64,000 nucleotides of DNA from Sedimentitalea xiamensis (GCF_030164465.1 NZ_JASNJE010000007.1:1-64000), one strand, 5' to 3'; shown: positions 25,636-34,267, counted from the stretch's first letter. Numbers and translations: made by a program. The notes: a model not told the origin generated them from the letters alone.

Positions 25636-26004
25636 CTACCCGAACTGGAAGGTAATCGTCTTGCCGTTCAGCGTCGCCGTCCCCGTGCCGCTCCGGTTCG
25701 CGCCCACGAACCGGAGCGGTCCGCTTGCGCCATCATCGCAGGTCAGCGTGCCTTCGCCGGCCCGGTCCGAAACCTTGACAAACGTCCCCTCACAGGTCCG
25801 CCCGCGATTGCTCACAAGATGCAGTCTGCCGGGACCATTGAGATCGCCCGTCGCGCTGCCGGAAAAGGTTTCGGACCCGTCCGCGAGCTGACCGCGCAAA
25901 GGTACCGTCACCGGGTCCGGGGTCGTGCACCCCAGGAGAGTGCCCGCAAGGGCCAATGGCAAGATCATCCTTGCGCCAAGATTCATTTTATTCTTCCTTT
26001 TCAT
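25636..26004 (-). CDS. Small lipoprotein in the pyrimidine operon
   Basis: 122 residues. The signal sequence ends in the lipobox LAGTLLGC, so the mature protein is lipid-anchored at Cys26 and faces the periplasm. The rest is a small beta-rich domain (GQLADGSETFSGSATGDLNG; final TLNGKTITFQFG) with a disulfide-capable Cys pair. No family is recognised. GGAGG lies close before the ATG at 26004. It lies between the dihydropyrimidinase and ATPase genes on the same strand, so it is co-transcribed with pyrimidine uptake and breakdown. Confidence 0.75.
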   Translation of the reverse strand: MKRKNKMNLGARMILPLALAGTLLGCTTPDPVTVPLRGQLADGSETFSGSATGDLNGPGRLHLVSNRGRTCEGTFVKVSDRAGEGTLTCDDGASGPLRFVGANRSGTGTATLNGKTITFQFG

Positions 26005-26022
26005 GATCTTCCTCCAATCATC

Positions 26023-27477
26023 TCATACGCCGGTGGCCGGAATCCCCGTCCGCTCTATCGGACGCGGCGCGGTCAGGTCCTTCCAGGTGGAAAGCGCCTT
26101 GTTCACGGTGGTGTTGGCCTCGCGCTTGACGAACCTGCCATGACCCTCCTCGGTGCGGATCTCGCCATCATGCACCACGACCTTTCCCCGCGTCAGGGTA
26201 AACCGCGGCAGGCCCTTGACCTGCTTGCCCTCGAACACGTTGTAGTCGATCGCCGATTGCTGGCTTTCCGCACTGATGGTCTTTTCCTTCTCCGGGTCCC
26301 AGACCACAAGATCCGCGTCTGCCCCGACCAGGACCGCACCCTTTTTTGGATAGCAATTCAGTATCTTGGCGATGTTTGTCGATGTGACCGCGACGAATTC
26401 GTTCGGGGTCAGCCGCCCGGTCGCCACACCGTGGGTCCAGAGCATCGGCATCCGGTCCTCCAGACCCCCGGTGCCGTTGGGGATCTTGGTGAAATCCCCG
26501 ACGCCAAAGCGTTTCTGCTCGGTGGTGAAAGCACAATGATCCGTCGCCACCACGCTCAGCGATCCCGACTGCAACCCCGCCCACAGGCTGTCCTGATGCT
26601 GCTTGTTGCGGAAGGGCGGGCTCATCACCCGCCGCGCCGCATGGTCCCAGTCCGGGTTGAAATACTCGCTCTCGTCCAGCGTCAGATGCTGGATCAGCGG
26701 CTCGCCCCAGACCCGCTTGCCCTGCATCCGGGCCCGGCGGATCGCCTCGTGACTGTCCTCGCAGGAGGTATGCACCACATAAAGCGGCACCCCCGCCATG
26801 TCGGCAATCATGATCGCCCGGTTGGTCGCCTCACCCTCGACCTGCGGCGGGCGCGAATAGGCATGCGCCTCGGGGCCTGTATTGCCCTCGGCCAGCAGCC
26901 TGGCCGACAGTTCCGCCACCACATCGCCGTTCTCCGCATGTACCAGGGCGATGCCGCCCAGTTCCGCAAGCCGCTGGAATGACGCGTACATCTCGTCGTC
27001 ATTCACCATCAGCGCGCCCTTGTAGGCCATGAAATGCTTGAAGGTGTTGATGCCGCGCTCCTGCACCACAGTCTTCATGTCGTCAAACACCTGCTCGCCC
27101 CACCAGGTCACCGCCATGTGGAAGGAATAGTCGCAATTGGCCCGCGTCGACTTGTTGTCCCAGCGCTTCAGCGCATCGAGCAATCCCTCGCCCGGATTGG
27201 GCAAGGCGAAATCCACCACCATCGTGGTGCCCCCGGCCAGCGCCGCGCGGGTGCCGCTCTCGAAATCGTCGCTGGAATAGGTGCCCATGAAGGGCATCTC
27301 AAGATGCGTGTGCGGATCGATCCCGCCCGGCATCACGTAGCAGCCCGTGGCGTCCAGTTCCTCGTCGCCTTTCAGCCCCTTGCCGATCTCCACGATCACC
27401 CCGTTCTCGATCAGCACATCCGCCTCATAGCTCAGATCCGCCGTCACCACGGTGCCGTTCCTGATCACTGTCGACAT
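26023..27477 (-). CDS. hydA: Dihydropyrimidinase
   Basis: 484 residues, normal length. It opens the ring of dihydrouracil or dihydrothymine to N-carbamoyl-beta-amino acids in the cytosol. Amidohydrolase-fold signatures are visible: the metal-binding DPHTHLEM (His56 and His58), the segment FKHFMAYKG (146-154) that holds the carboxylated lysine of the family, LVHAENGD, VVHTSCED and the final metal Asp in VVATDHCAF. It is the second step after PreTA, and the product goes to the ureidopropionase encoded upstream. Hydantoinase activity is possible for this family but the neighbours argue for pyrimidines. Confidence 0.95.
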   Translation of the reverse strand: MSTVIRNGTVVTADLSYEADVLIENGVIVEIGKGLKGDEELDATGCYVMPGGIDPHTHLEMPFMGTYSSDDFESGTRAALAGGTTMVVDFALPNPGEGLLDALKRWDNKSTRANCDYSFHMAVTWWGEQVFDDMKTVVQERGINTFKHFMAYKGALMVNDDEMYASFQRLAELGGIALVHAENGDVVAELSARLLAEGNTGPEAHAYSRPPQVEGEATNRAIMIADMAGVPLYVVHTSCEDSHEAIRRARMQGKRVWGEPLIQHLTLDESEYFNPDWDHAARRVMSPPFRNKQHQDSLWAGLQSGSLSVVATDHCAFTTEQKRFGVGDFTKIPNGTGGLEDRMPMLWTHGVATGRLTPNEFVAVTSTNIAKILNCYPKKGAVLVGADADLVVWDPEKEKTISAESQQSAIDYNVFEGKQVKGLPRFTLTRGKVVVHDGEIRTEEGHGRFVKREANTTVNKALSTWKDLTAPRPIERTGIPATGV

Positions 27478-27513
27478 GTCGTTCTCCCTATCTCAAGCGC
27501 GGCGAGGCGCCCT

Positions 27514-27536
27514 CTTCATCTTTGCGAAAATACTCC
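27514..27536 (-). repeat. 23-base intergenic element, copy 3
   Basis: On the minus strand it begins GGAGTATTT and ends GCAAAGATGAAG with TC between. It lies between the ureidopropionase stop and the dihydropyrimidinase start, seven bases after the hairpin at 27543-27561, in the direction of transcription. Confidence 0.78.
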
Positions 27537-27542
27537 GGGGGT

Positions 27543-27561
27543 CCGGGGGCAGAGCCCCCGG
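27543..27561 (-). terminator. Hairpin directly after the ureidopropionase gene
   Basis: Perfect eight-base arms CCGGGGGC and GCCCCCGG with a three-base loop start two bases after the stop codon. No U run follows; instead the 23-base element comes next. The same hairpin-plus-element order is seen at 23816-23762. It may act as an mRNA-end or stability structure inside the operon rather than a full terminator. Confidence 0.45.
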
Positions 27562-27563
27562 CG

Positions 27564-28814
27564 CTAGCCCACGATCTCCGCCGTCTCCACCACCGCGTGA
27601 AACAGCACATTCGCCCCGGCGGCCGCCCATTCGGGCGAGATTTCCTCCGCCTCGTTATGGCTCAGCCCGTCGACGCAGGGGCACATCACCATCGCGGTCG
27701 GCGCCACGCGGTTGATCCAGCAGGCGTCATGCCCGGCGCCGGAAATCAGGTTCATGTGGCTGTATCCCAGCCGCTCGGCGGCATCGCGCACCGCCGTCAC
27801 GCAGCCCTTGTCAAAGGCGACCGGGTCGAACCCGCCGACCTTCTCGAACGCGACGTCCAGCCCCATCCCGTCGCAGATCGCCTGCGCCTCGATGCGCAGC
27901 CGCGCCTCCATGTCCTCGATCACCGACAGATCCGGGCTGCGGAAATCCACCGTGAACACCGCCTTGCCCGGTATCACGTTGCGCGAGTTGGGATAGACGT
28001 CGATATGGCCCGCCGCGCCGACAGCGTGGGGCGCATGGCTCAGGGCGATCTCCTCAACCTTCTCCAGCACCCGCGCCATGCCCAGCCCCGCATTCCTGCG
28101 CATCGGCATCGGGGTCGACCCTGTATGGGCATCCTTGCCGGTGATCGTCACCTGCGTCCAGCTCAACCCCTGCCCGTGGGTGACGACGCCGATATCCCTG
28201 CCTTCGGCTTCCAGGATCGGACCCTGCTCGATATGCAGCTCGAAGAACGCCCGCATCTCGCGCGCGCCGACCTCCTCCTCGCCGCACCAGCCGATGCGCC
28301 GCAATTCGTCGCCGAACCGCTTGCCCTCCGCGTCCTCGCGCGCATAGGCCCAGTCCTGCGTGTGGATGCCCGCGAACACGCCCGAGGCCAGCATCGCCGG
28401 CGCGAAGCGCGTGCCTTCCTCGTTGGTCCAGTTGGTCACGACGATCGGGTGCCGGGTCCGGATCCCGGTGTCGTTCAGGGTGCGCAGGATTTCCAGCCCG
28501 CCGAGCACCCCCAAGACCCCGTCGTATTTCCCGCCCGTCGGCTGGGTGTCCAGATGGCTGCCCACATAGACCGGCAGCGCGTCGGGGTCGGAGCCCTCGC
28601 GGCGGGCGAACATGTTGCCCATCTGGTCCAGCCCCATGCTGCACCCGGCCTCCTCGCACCATTTGCGGAACAGGGCGCGGCCCTCTGCATCCGCGTCGGT
28701 GAGCGTTTGCCTGTTGTTGCCGCCCGCCACGCCAGGGCCGATCCGGGCCATTTGCATCAGGCTGTCCCACAAACGCTCGCCGTTGATCTTGAGATTCTGC
28801 GCCGGTGCCACCAT
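27564..28814 (-). CDS. hyuC: M20-family Zn-dependent hydrolase, beta-ureidopropionase type
   Basis: 416 residues of the hydantoinase/carbamoylase branch of peptidase family M20. Metal-ligand motifs are present: YVGSHLDTQPTGGKYDG, WTNEEGTRFAPAM, FELHIEQGP and, at the C-terminus, SGAGHDA and GLSHNEAEE. It should hydrolyse N-carbamoyl-beta-alanine or N-carbamoyl-beta-aminoisobutyrate to the beta-amino acid, CO2 and ammonia, the last step of reductive pyrimidine breakdown. It is the promoter-proximal gene of the long minus-strand operon and diverges from the TetR gene across a RutR-like box. Confidence 0.92.
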   Translation of the reverse strand: MVAPAQNLKINGERLWDSLMQMARIGPGVAGGNNRQTLTDADAEGRALFRKWCEEAGCSMGLDQMGNMFARREGSDPDALPVYVGSHLDTQPTGGKYDGVLGVLGGLEILRTLNDTGIRTRHPIVVTNWTNEEGTRFAPAMLASGVFAGIHTQDWAYAREDAEGKRFGDELRRIGWCGEEEVGAREMRAFFELHIEQGPILEAEGRDIGVVTHGQGLSWTQVTITGKDAHTGSTPMPMRRNAGLGMARVLEKVEEIALSHAPHAVGAAGHIDVYPNSRNVIPGKAVFTVDFRSPDLSVIEDMEARLRIEAQAICDGMGLDVAFEKVGGFDPVAFDKGCVTAVRDAAERLGYSHMNLISGAGHDACWINRVAPTAMVMCPCVDGLSHNEAEEISPEWAAAGANVLFHAVVETAEIVG

Positions 28815-28855
28815 GTCCGTCCCCCCTGCGGTTGGATCCGCTTTTCCGAGATTGA

Positions 28856-28873
28856 TTTGACCATTCGGTCAAA
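28856..28873. promoter_or_regulatory. RutR-like operator between hyuC and tetR
   Basis: TTTGACC, a four-base spacer ATTC, and GGTCAAA form a perfect seven-base inverted repeat. Against the known RutR box (TTGACCANNTGGTCAA) it has one mismatch. It lies 42 bases before the hyuC start and 97 bases before the regulator start, so it can control both directions. Confidence 0.8.
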
Positions 28874-28969
28874 CCGACGCTATCACGGCAGGGTGCGCAG
28901 TCAAGAAGCTGCCGGACTGCGCCGCGCCAATTCCGGCAGCACCGACCAAAAACACGGCAGGGCAGGACG

Positions 28970-29581
28970 ATGACGGCCTCTTCCCCGACGACCCGCATCC
29001 AGATGCGCAACCGCGCCTCGATTCTCGAAGCGGCGCTGGATGTCTTTTCAGCGCATGGGTTTCGCGGCGCGACCGTAGACCAGATCGCGCTGGCGGCGGG
29101 GCTGAGCAAGCCCAATCTCCTCTACTATTTCCCCTCGAAGGAGGCGATCCACAACGCGCTCCTGGAACAGTTGCTGGATCTCTGGTTGGCCCCCCTCAGA
29201 ACGTTGCGCGACGATGGTGACCCGTTGCAGGAACTGCTCGCCTACGTGCGGCGCAAGCTGGAGATGAGCCGGGACTACCCGCGCGAAAGCCGCCTCTTCG
29301 CCAATGAAATCGTCCAGGGCGCGCCCCGTATCCACGATGCGCTGTCCGGCGATCTCAAGCAGCTGGTGGACGAGAAATGCGCGGTGATCTCCGGCTGGAT
29401 CGAAGAAGGCAGGATCGCGCGGGTGCATCCCTATCACCTGATCTTCTCGATCTGGTCCCTGACCCAGCACTATGCCGATTTCGATGTGCAGGTGCGTGCC
29501 GTGCTCGGCACCGAGGACCCGTTCGAGGGTGCCTCCGGTTTCATCGAGACACTCTACACGCGGTTGCTCACCCCCGCCTGA
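28970..29581 (+). CDS. rutR: TetR-family regulator, RutR-like
   Basis: 203 residues. The N-terminal TetR helix-turn-helix has RASILEAALDVFSAHGFRGA and GLSKPNLLYYFPSKEAI. The C-terminal half (EIVQGAPRIHDALSGDLKQL, then RVHPYHLIFSIWSLTQHYAD) matches the RutR-type ligand domain that binds uracil or thymine in E. coli. The gene is divergent from the pyrimidine operon and has the RutR-like box in between. A second box precedes preT. It should repress catabolic genes until pyrimidines accumulate. Confidence 0.88.
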   Translation: MTASSPTTRIQMRNRASILEAALDVFSAHGFRGATVDQIALAAGLSKPNLLYYFPSKEAIHNALLEQLLDLWLAPLRTLRDDGDPLQELLAYVRRKLEMSRDYPRESRLFANEIVQGAPRIHDALSGDLKQLVDEKCAVISGWIEEGRIARVHPYHLIFSIWSLTQHYADFDVQVRAVLGTEDPFEGASGFIETLYTRLLTPA

Positions 29582-29709
29582 CGCGCCGACGGCCGGCCGG
29601 CGGGGACACGGCGGATTTGCGCCAGTTCGGGGGCCGCGACCATATTTCCGCCACATCGACCGGTTTCGCTGCTATCCCGCGCCGGCACGCAACCACAGAA
29701 GACTCTTCC

Positions 29710-30747
29710 ATGACATTCGACAATACCCGCCCCACCGCCTCGGACCAGCTCAGCCTGATGGAGCTCGATCTCTATCACCAGTTGATGGATTACCGTGCCG
29801 CCAATGGGCTCGACCCGATCCCGCTGTCGCTGAACCTGACCACCACGGCCGGGCGGCATGCGGCGGACACGCTCTACAACATCTGGGAACCGGGTCTGGC
29901 CCTGCCCGACGGCGCCAACCTGCACAGCTGGTCCGACGCGCCCTATTATTCCGATCACAGCCAGCCTTCGGTGATGTGGACCGCGCCGCAACGGATCGGC
30001 ACCGATTATCCCGGCTACGGGTTCGAGATCTCGGCCGCCGGGTATCCGACGATCGACAGCGCCCTCGCGGGCTGGCAGAACTCGCCCGGGCATGACGCGG
30101 TGATCCTCAACCTCGGCACCTGGGCCAGCCAGACCTGGAATTCCATCGGCATCGGGGTCGAGATCGACCCGACCGTCGGCACTTATGGCGGGCGAATCTA
30201 CCACGTGTGGTTCGGACGCGAATCCGACCCGGACGGGGCCGGACGCATAGAGGGCACCGGCGACGCCAACAGCATCGACGGCACTGCATTCGACGACCGG
30301 ATCAATGGCCGCGCGGGCAACGACACGCTCCTGGGCGACAGCGGCAAAGACAGGCTCGCCGGCAATGCGGGGGCCGACAGACTCGAAGGCGGCGCCGACT
30401 CCGATCGGCTGTTCGGCGGCAACGGGCGCGACACGCTGCTCGGGCAGGAGGGGCGCGACCGGATCGATGGCGGAAGGGGCGACGACACGCTGACCGGCGG
30501 CGAAGGGCGCGATACCTTCGTCTTCAGCGCGGCCGAGTTCGGAACCGACAGGGTCACGGATTACGACGGCGACCGCATCCGGATCACCGCGCCGGGCGAA
30601 GCCACCACCCAGGCCCAGCTGTCCGCCGCGCTCGTCCAATCCGGCACATCCGTGATCTACGACCACCTCGGCGACGGACAGAACGTCATCGTGCTGCAGA
30701 ACACCTCGCTGGACACGCTCGACATGTCGCTGTTCCTGCTCGACTGA
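29710..30747 (+). CDS. CAP/SCP-domain protein with RTX calcium-binding repeats
   Basis: 345 residues, no N-terminal signal peptide. Residues about 20-165 form a CAP/SCP-type domain (DYRAANGLDPIPLSLNL, AGRHAAD, LHSWSD, WQNSPGHDAVIL). Residues about 175-270 hold RTX nonapeptides (GRAGNDTLLGD, GGNGRDTLLGQ, GGRGDDTLTGG), and the C-terminus is a typical type I secretion tail. It should leave the cell through a type I exporter that is not encoded here. The gene lies between tetR and preA. Neither neighbour suggests a shared role. The ATG at 29710 opens directly before the family-like start. Confidence 0.85.
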   Translation: MTFDNTRPTASDQLSLMELDLYHQLMDYRAANGLDPIPLSLNLTTTAGRHAADTLYNIWEPGLALPDGANLHSWSDAPYYSDHSQPSVMWTAPQRIGTDYPGYGFEISAAGYPTIDSALAGWQNSPGHDAVILNLGTWASQTWNSIGIGVEIDPTVGTYGGRIYHVWFGRESDPDGAGRIEGTGDANSIDGTAFDDRINGRAGNDTLLGDSGKDRLAGNAGADRLEGGADSDRLFGGNGRDTLLGQEGRDRIDGGRGDDTLTGGEGRDTFVFSAAEFGTDRVTDYDGDRIRITAPGEATTQAQLSAALVQSGTSVIYDHLGDGQNVIVLQNTSLDTLDMSLFLLD

Positions 30748-30779
30748 CACCGGGTCCGATCGGACACCCCGCCGCGCGG

Positions 30780-32084
30780 CTACTCGGCCGCGCGCGCCGC
30801 GGGGTTGTTGGGATGCATGGTCCAGTTGGCATAGTCCGCCTGCACGACCTTGCCCGTCCGGGGATCGACCTCGCCGGGCCGCATCGGCACCATGCTGATG
30901 CAATCCTCGACCGGGCAGACATCGACGCACAGGTTGCAGGCGACGCATTCCGCGTCGATCACCTCGAACACCCGATCCGGACTCATCGAGATCGCCTGGT
31001 GGCTGGTGTCCTCGCAGGCCGCATAGCACCGCCCGCACTTGATACAGGCGTCCTGATCGATCTTCGCCTTGGCGACATAGTTCAGGTTGAGATATTGCCA
31101 GTCCGTCACATTCGGAACCGCCTGCCCGACGAAATCCGATGTCCGCGTGTAGCCCTTGTCGTCCATCCACCGCGACAGCCCTGCCTTCATTTCCTCCACC
31201 ACGCGGAAACCGTAGGTCATCGCCGCCGTGCAGACCTGTACATTGCCGCAGCCGAGCGCCATGAACTCCGCCGCGTCGCGCCAGGTGGTCACGCCGCCGA
31301 TGCCGCTGATCGGCAGACCGCGGGTTTCCGGGTCGCGCGCGATCTCCGCCACCATGTTCATCGCGATCGGCTTCACCGCAGGTCCGCAATAGCCGCCATG
31401 GCTGCCCTTGCCGTCGATGGACGGCTCCGGACTCATCGTGTCGAGATTGACCGAGGTGATCGAACTCACCGTGTTGATCAGGCTCACCGCATCCGCCCCG
31501 CCGTTATGCGCCGCCCGCGCCGGGTAGCGGATGTCGGTGATATTGGGCGTCAGCTTCACAATGACCGGCTTGTCATAATATTGTTTGCACCATCGGGTGA
31601 CCATTTCGATATATTCCGGCACCTGACCGACGGCGCTGCCCATGCCGCGCTCGCTCATCCCGTGCGGACAGCCGAAATTCAGCTCGATTCCATCGGCGCC
31701 GGTCTCGGCCACACGCGGCAGGATCGCCTTCCAGGCGCTTTCCTCGCAGGGCACCATGATCGACACGATCAGCGCACGATCCGGATAATCGGCCTTGACC
31801 CGCGCGATCTCCTCGAGGTTGGTCTGCAAGGGCCGGTCGGTGATCAGCTCGATGTTGTTGAGGCCCAGCAATCGCCGGTCCGCGCCATGGATCACGCCAT
31901 AACGGGGGCCGTTCACATTGACCACCGGCGGTCCTTCCTCGCCGAGGGTCTTCCAGACCACGCCCCCCCAGCCGGCCTCGAAGGCGCGGCGCACGTTGTA
32001 TTCCTTATCCGTGGGCGGCGCCGACGCCAGCCAGAACGGGTTGGGAGAGGCAATCCCCAGGAAATTCGTCGTCAAATCCGCCAT
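30780..32084 (-). CDS. preA: NAD-dependent dihydropyrimidine dehydrogenase subunit PreA
   Basis: 434 residues. The N-terminal two thirds form a DHOD-like FMN barrel (LTTNFLGIASPNPFWLASAP, ELNFGCPHGMSERGMG with the catalytic-type Cys). Two C-terminal 4Fe-4S motifs follow (CIKCGRCYAAC, CVACNLCVDVCP). It reduces uracil or thymine to the dihydro-base using electrons from PreT. I chose the ATG at 32084 because AGGAGGG precedes it. The longer frame to 32189 would run through the dispersed repeat. It lies 64 bases downstream of preT. Confidence 0.95.
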   Translation of the reverse strand: MADLTTNFLGIASPNPFWLASAPPTDKEYNVRRAFEAGWGGVVWKTLGEEGPPVVNVNGPRYGVIHGADRRLLGLNNIELITDRPLQTNLEEIARVKADYPDRALIVSIMVPCEESAWKAILPRVAETGADGIELNFGCPHGMSERGMGSAVGQVPEYIEMVTRWCKQYYDKPVIVKLTPNITDIRYPARAAHNGGADAVSLINTVSSITSVNLDTMSPEPSIDGKGSHGGYCGPAVKPIAMNMVAEIARDPETRGLPISGIGGVTTWRDAAEFMALGCGNVQVCTAAMTYGFRVVEEMKAGLSRWMDDKGYTRTSDFVGQAVPNVTDWQYLNLNYVAKAKIDQDACIKCGRCYAACEDTSHQAISMSPDRVFEVIDAECVACNLCVDVCPVEDCISMVPMRPGEVDPRTGKVVQADYANWTMHPNNPAARAAE

Positions 32085-32110
32085 GTCGCGGGCCCTCCTG
32101 TCCTGATGGG

Positions 32111-32133
32111 CTTCATCTTTGCGCAAATACTCA
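32111..32133 (-). repeat. 23-base intergenic element, copy 4
   Basis: On the minus strand it begins TGAGTATTT and ends GCAAAGATGAAG with GC between, one base off the other copies at position 1. It lies between the preT stop and the preA start, in the direction of transcription. No strong hairpin precedes this copy. Confidence 0.75.
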
Positions 32134-32148
32134 CGGCGATCACGGCCA

Positions 32149-33486
32149 TCACCCCGCACGCAGGCTGGCATGGATGTCCATCGCCGCATCCCGTCCCTCG
32201 GCCACGGCGGTCACGGTCAGGTCGTCGCCGCCGCTGGCGCAGTCGCCCCCCGCCCAGACACCCTTGACCGACGTCCGGCCGGGACCCGTGACCGCGATCT
32301 TGCCGCCGCCCTGGGCCAGTCCGCCGGGCGCTCCGGACAGCGTCTGTCCGATCGCCCTGAACACCTGGTCCGCTTTCAGCCGGAGGGTTTCGCCCGTTGC
32401 CACAAGGCGTCCGTCCTCGCTCGTCGTGTATTCCAGTTCGATCTCGCGCACGGTTCCGTTGCCATGCACCGCCACCGGTTGCACGTTGGTCAGGATCCGC
32501 ACCCCCTTCGAGGCCGCCAAGTCCTGCTCGTAACGGCTCGCTCCCATCGCGTCCCGGTCGCGGCGATAGGCGATGGTCACGTTCTGCGCGCCCAGCAGCC
32601 GGGCCTGCACCGCCGCATCGACCGCGGTCATGCCGCCGCCGATCACCACCACGTCCCGCCCGACCGGCAGGGCGGACAGATCCCCGGCCTGACGCAGGTC
32701 GGCGACGAAATCCACCGCATCGCGCACGCCGTTCTTGTCCGCGCCCGGCGCCTTCAGCGCGTTCACCCCCGCCAGGCCGATCGACAGGAACACCGCGTCA
32801 TAGCTGTCCTGCAATCCGTCCAGCGTGATCCCTTCCCCCAGCGCCGAGCCGGTCTCGATCGTGATCCCGCCGATCCGCAGCAGCCAATCCACTTCGGCCT
32901 CGGCGAAGTTCTGTGTCGACTTGTAGGCGGCGATGCCGAATTCGTTCAGACCGCCCGGCTTTCCGCGCGATTCGTGGATAACCACATCATGCCCCAGCAT
33001 GGCCAGGCGATGGGCGCAGGACAGCCCGGCCGGCCCCGCCCCCACGACGGCGATTGTCCGCCCTGTCGGTGCCGCGCGCGAAAACGGATGCACGTCCGCC
33101 GCCATCGCGCTGTCCGTGGCATAGCGCTGCAACCGCCCGATCTCGACCGGCCTGCCTTCGGCCGCTTCGCGCACGCAGGCCTCTTCGCACAGGGTTTCGG
33201 TCGGGCAGACCCTGGCGCACATGCCACCCAGGATGTTCTGTTCAAGGATCGTGCGGGCGGCCCCTTCGGGATGGCCGGTCTGGATCTGCCGGATGAACAG
33301 CGGAATGTCGATCGTCGTCGGACAGGCCGTCACGCAGGGCGCGTCATAGCAGAAATAACAGCGATCCGCCGCAACGGCGGCCTCGTGCGGGGCAAGGGGC
33401 GGGTGCAGGTCGCCGAAATTCCGTTCGATCGTCTCCGCGGGCAAGCGCCCGGCGACGATGCCCGATTCCATCTGACCCTTCGCCAT
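32149..33486 (-). CDS. preT: NAD-dependent dihydropyrimidine dehydrogenase subunit PreT
   Basis: 445 residues. The N-terminal Fe-S region has CYFCYDAPCVTACPT and CARVCPTETLCEEAC. The remainder is an FAD/NAD(P) two-dinucleotide-fold reductase (VVGAGPAGLSCAHRL and VVIGGGMTAVDAA). It oxidises NADH and passes electrons to PreA. I chose the ATG at 33486 because GGGAG lies just upstream and the longer frame starts upstream of the conserved Fe-S domain. A RutR-like box lies 68 bases upstream. preT and preA form one transcription unit. Confidence 0.94.
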   Translation of the reverse strand: MAKGQMESGIVAGRLPAETIERNFGDLHPPLAPHEAAVAADRCYFCYDAPCVTACPTTIDIPLFIRQIQTGHPEGAARTILEQNILGGMCARVCPTETLCEEACVREAAEGRPVEIGRLQRYATDSAMAADVHPFSRAAPTGRTIAVVGAGPAGLSCAHRLAMLGHDVVIHESRGKPGGLNEFGIAAYKSTQNFAEAEVDWLLRIGGITIETGSALGEGITLDGLQDSYDAVFLSIGLAGVNALKAPGADKNGVRDAVDFVADLRQAGDLSALPVGRDVVVIGGGMTAVDAAVQARLLGAQNVTIAYRRDRDAMGASRYEQDLAASKGVRILTNVQPVAVHGNGTVREIELEYTTSEDGRLVATGETLRLKADQVFRAIGQTLSGAPGGLAQGGGKIAVTGPGRTSVKGVWAGGDCASGGDDLTVTAVAEGRDAAMDIHASLRAG

Positions 33487-33553
33487 TGCCGTCTCCCTGA
33501 AGCTGGTGGCCTTTTCTGCAGACTGCCACATCTGGGCGCATTAGCAATTGTTT

Positions 33554-33569
33554 TTTACCGGATGGTCAA
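33554..33569. promoter_or_regulatory. RutR-like operator upstream of preT
   Basis: The 16-base stretch TTTACCGGATGGTCAA differs at two of 14 defined positions from the RutR box TTGACCANNTGGTCAA. It is 68 bases before the preT start. It implies that preTA and the hyuC operon share a regulator. Confidence 0.6.
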
Positions 33570-33628
33570 AAATACTTCAGGTTGCGGAAATGCCCCGCGA
33601 TCCGGCGCCGCCAACCCCGCCGATCCGG

Positions 33629-34267
33629 TCAGACCATGGATTTCAGATGCCCGGTCTTGATCCAGACCCTGGCGCCTTCAGGCCCGGCGCGCCCGCCGAG
33701 AACCGATCCGGGCGGCAACCGCAGCCAGTCCCAGCGCGAAAAGGACTCGGAGGACTCGACGAAGCCGCCCTCGATCACGAAGACCTCGCAACCGCCATCC
33801 GCATCGACCTTTACCGGCGCGTCCGGCGCCCATGTCTCGATCCGCACATCTTCGGTGCCATCCCGGAACAGGGGCACGACCGGTTCGGTCCGCGTCTGAG
33901 CATTCACATGGACCTGCCTGCGGTCGTCCGGATCGAACTGGTGCAGTTTCACCAGGATCGTGGCCCCTTCCGCCGCTGCGGGCGTATGGCGCGATGTCGG
34001 AGGATTGCGCACATAGCTGCCGACCGGGAAATCGCCGCTTTCATCCTGAAACACCCCGTCCAGCACCAGGTATTCCTCGCCACCGCCATGCGTATGCGCG
34101 GCAAAGGCGCTACCAGGCGCGAACCGCACGATGGTCGTCGCACGCGCCACCTCGTCTCCGATCCGGTCCAGCATCTTGCGTTCCACCCCGGCGGCCGGCG
34201 ACGCGACCCAATCGGTGTCGTTGAAATGCACTGCAACGCGCCGGCTGAAATCCGCGTTCAATTTCAT
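33629..34267 (-). CDS. ChrR-like cupin-domain protein
   Basis: 212 residues with two cupin-like repeats. The first metal-type motif is AAHTHGGGEEYLVLDG with GSYVRNPPTSRHTP behind it, similar to the ChrR cupin that senses singlet oxygen or binds zinc. The N-terminal zinc-binding anti-sigma region of ChrR is absent, so it is more likely an enzyme or storage cupin than an anti-sigma factor. AGGAGG directly precedes the ATG at 34267. It diverges from the 3-hydroxyanthranilate dioxygenase gene across 265 bases. Confidence 0.8.
   Translation of the reverse strand: MKLNADFSRRVAVHFNDTDWVASPAAGVERKMLDRIGDEVARATTIVRFAPGSAFAAHTHGGGEEYLVLDGVFQDESGDFPVGSYVRNPPTSRHTPAAAEGATILVKLHQFDPDDRRQVHVNAQTRTEPVVPLFRDGTEDVRIETWAPDAPVKVDADGGCEVFVIEGGFVESSESFSRWDWLRLPPGSVLGGRAGPEGARVWIKTGHLKSMV

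Noticed and set aside
33629-34267. ChrR anti-sigma factor paired with an ECF sigma factor.
   Set aside because: The N-terminal zinc-binding anti-sigma domain of ChrR is absent and no sigma-factor gene is adjacent; only the cupin part resembles ChrR.
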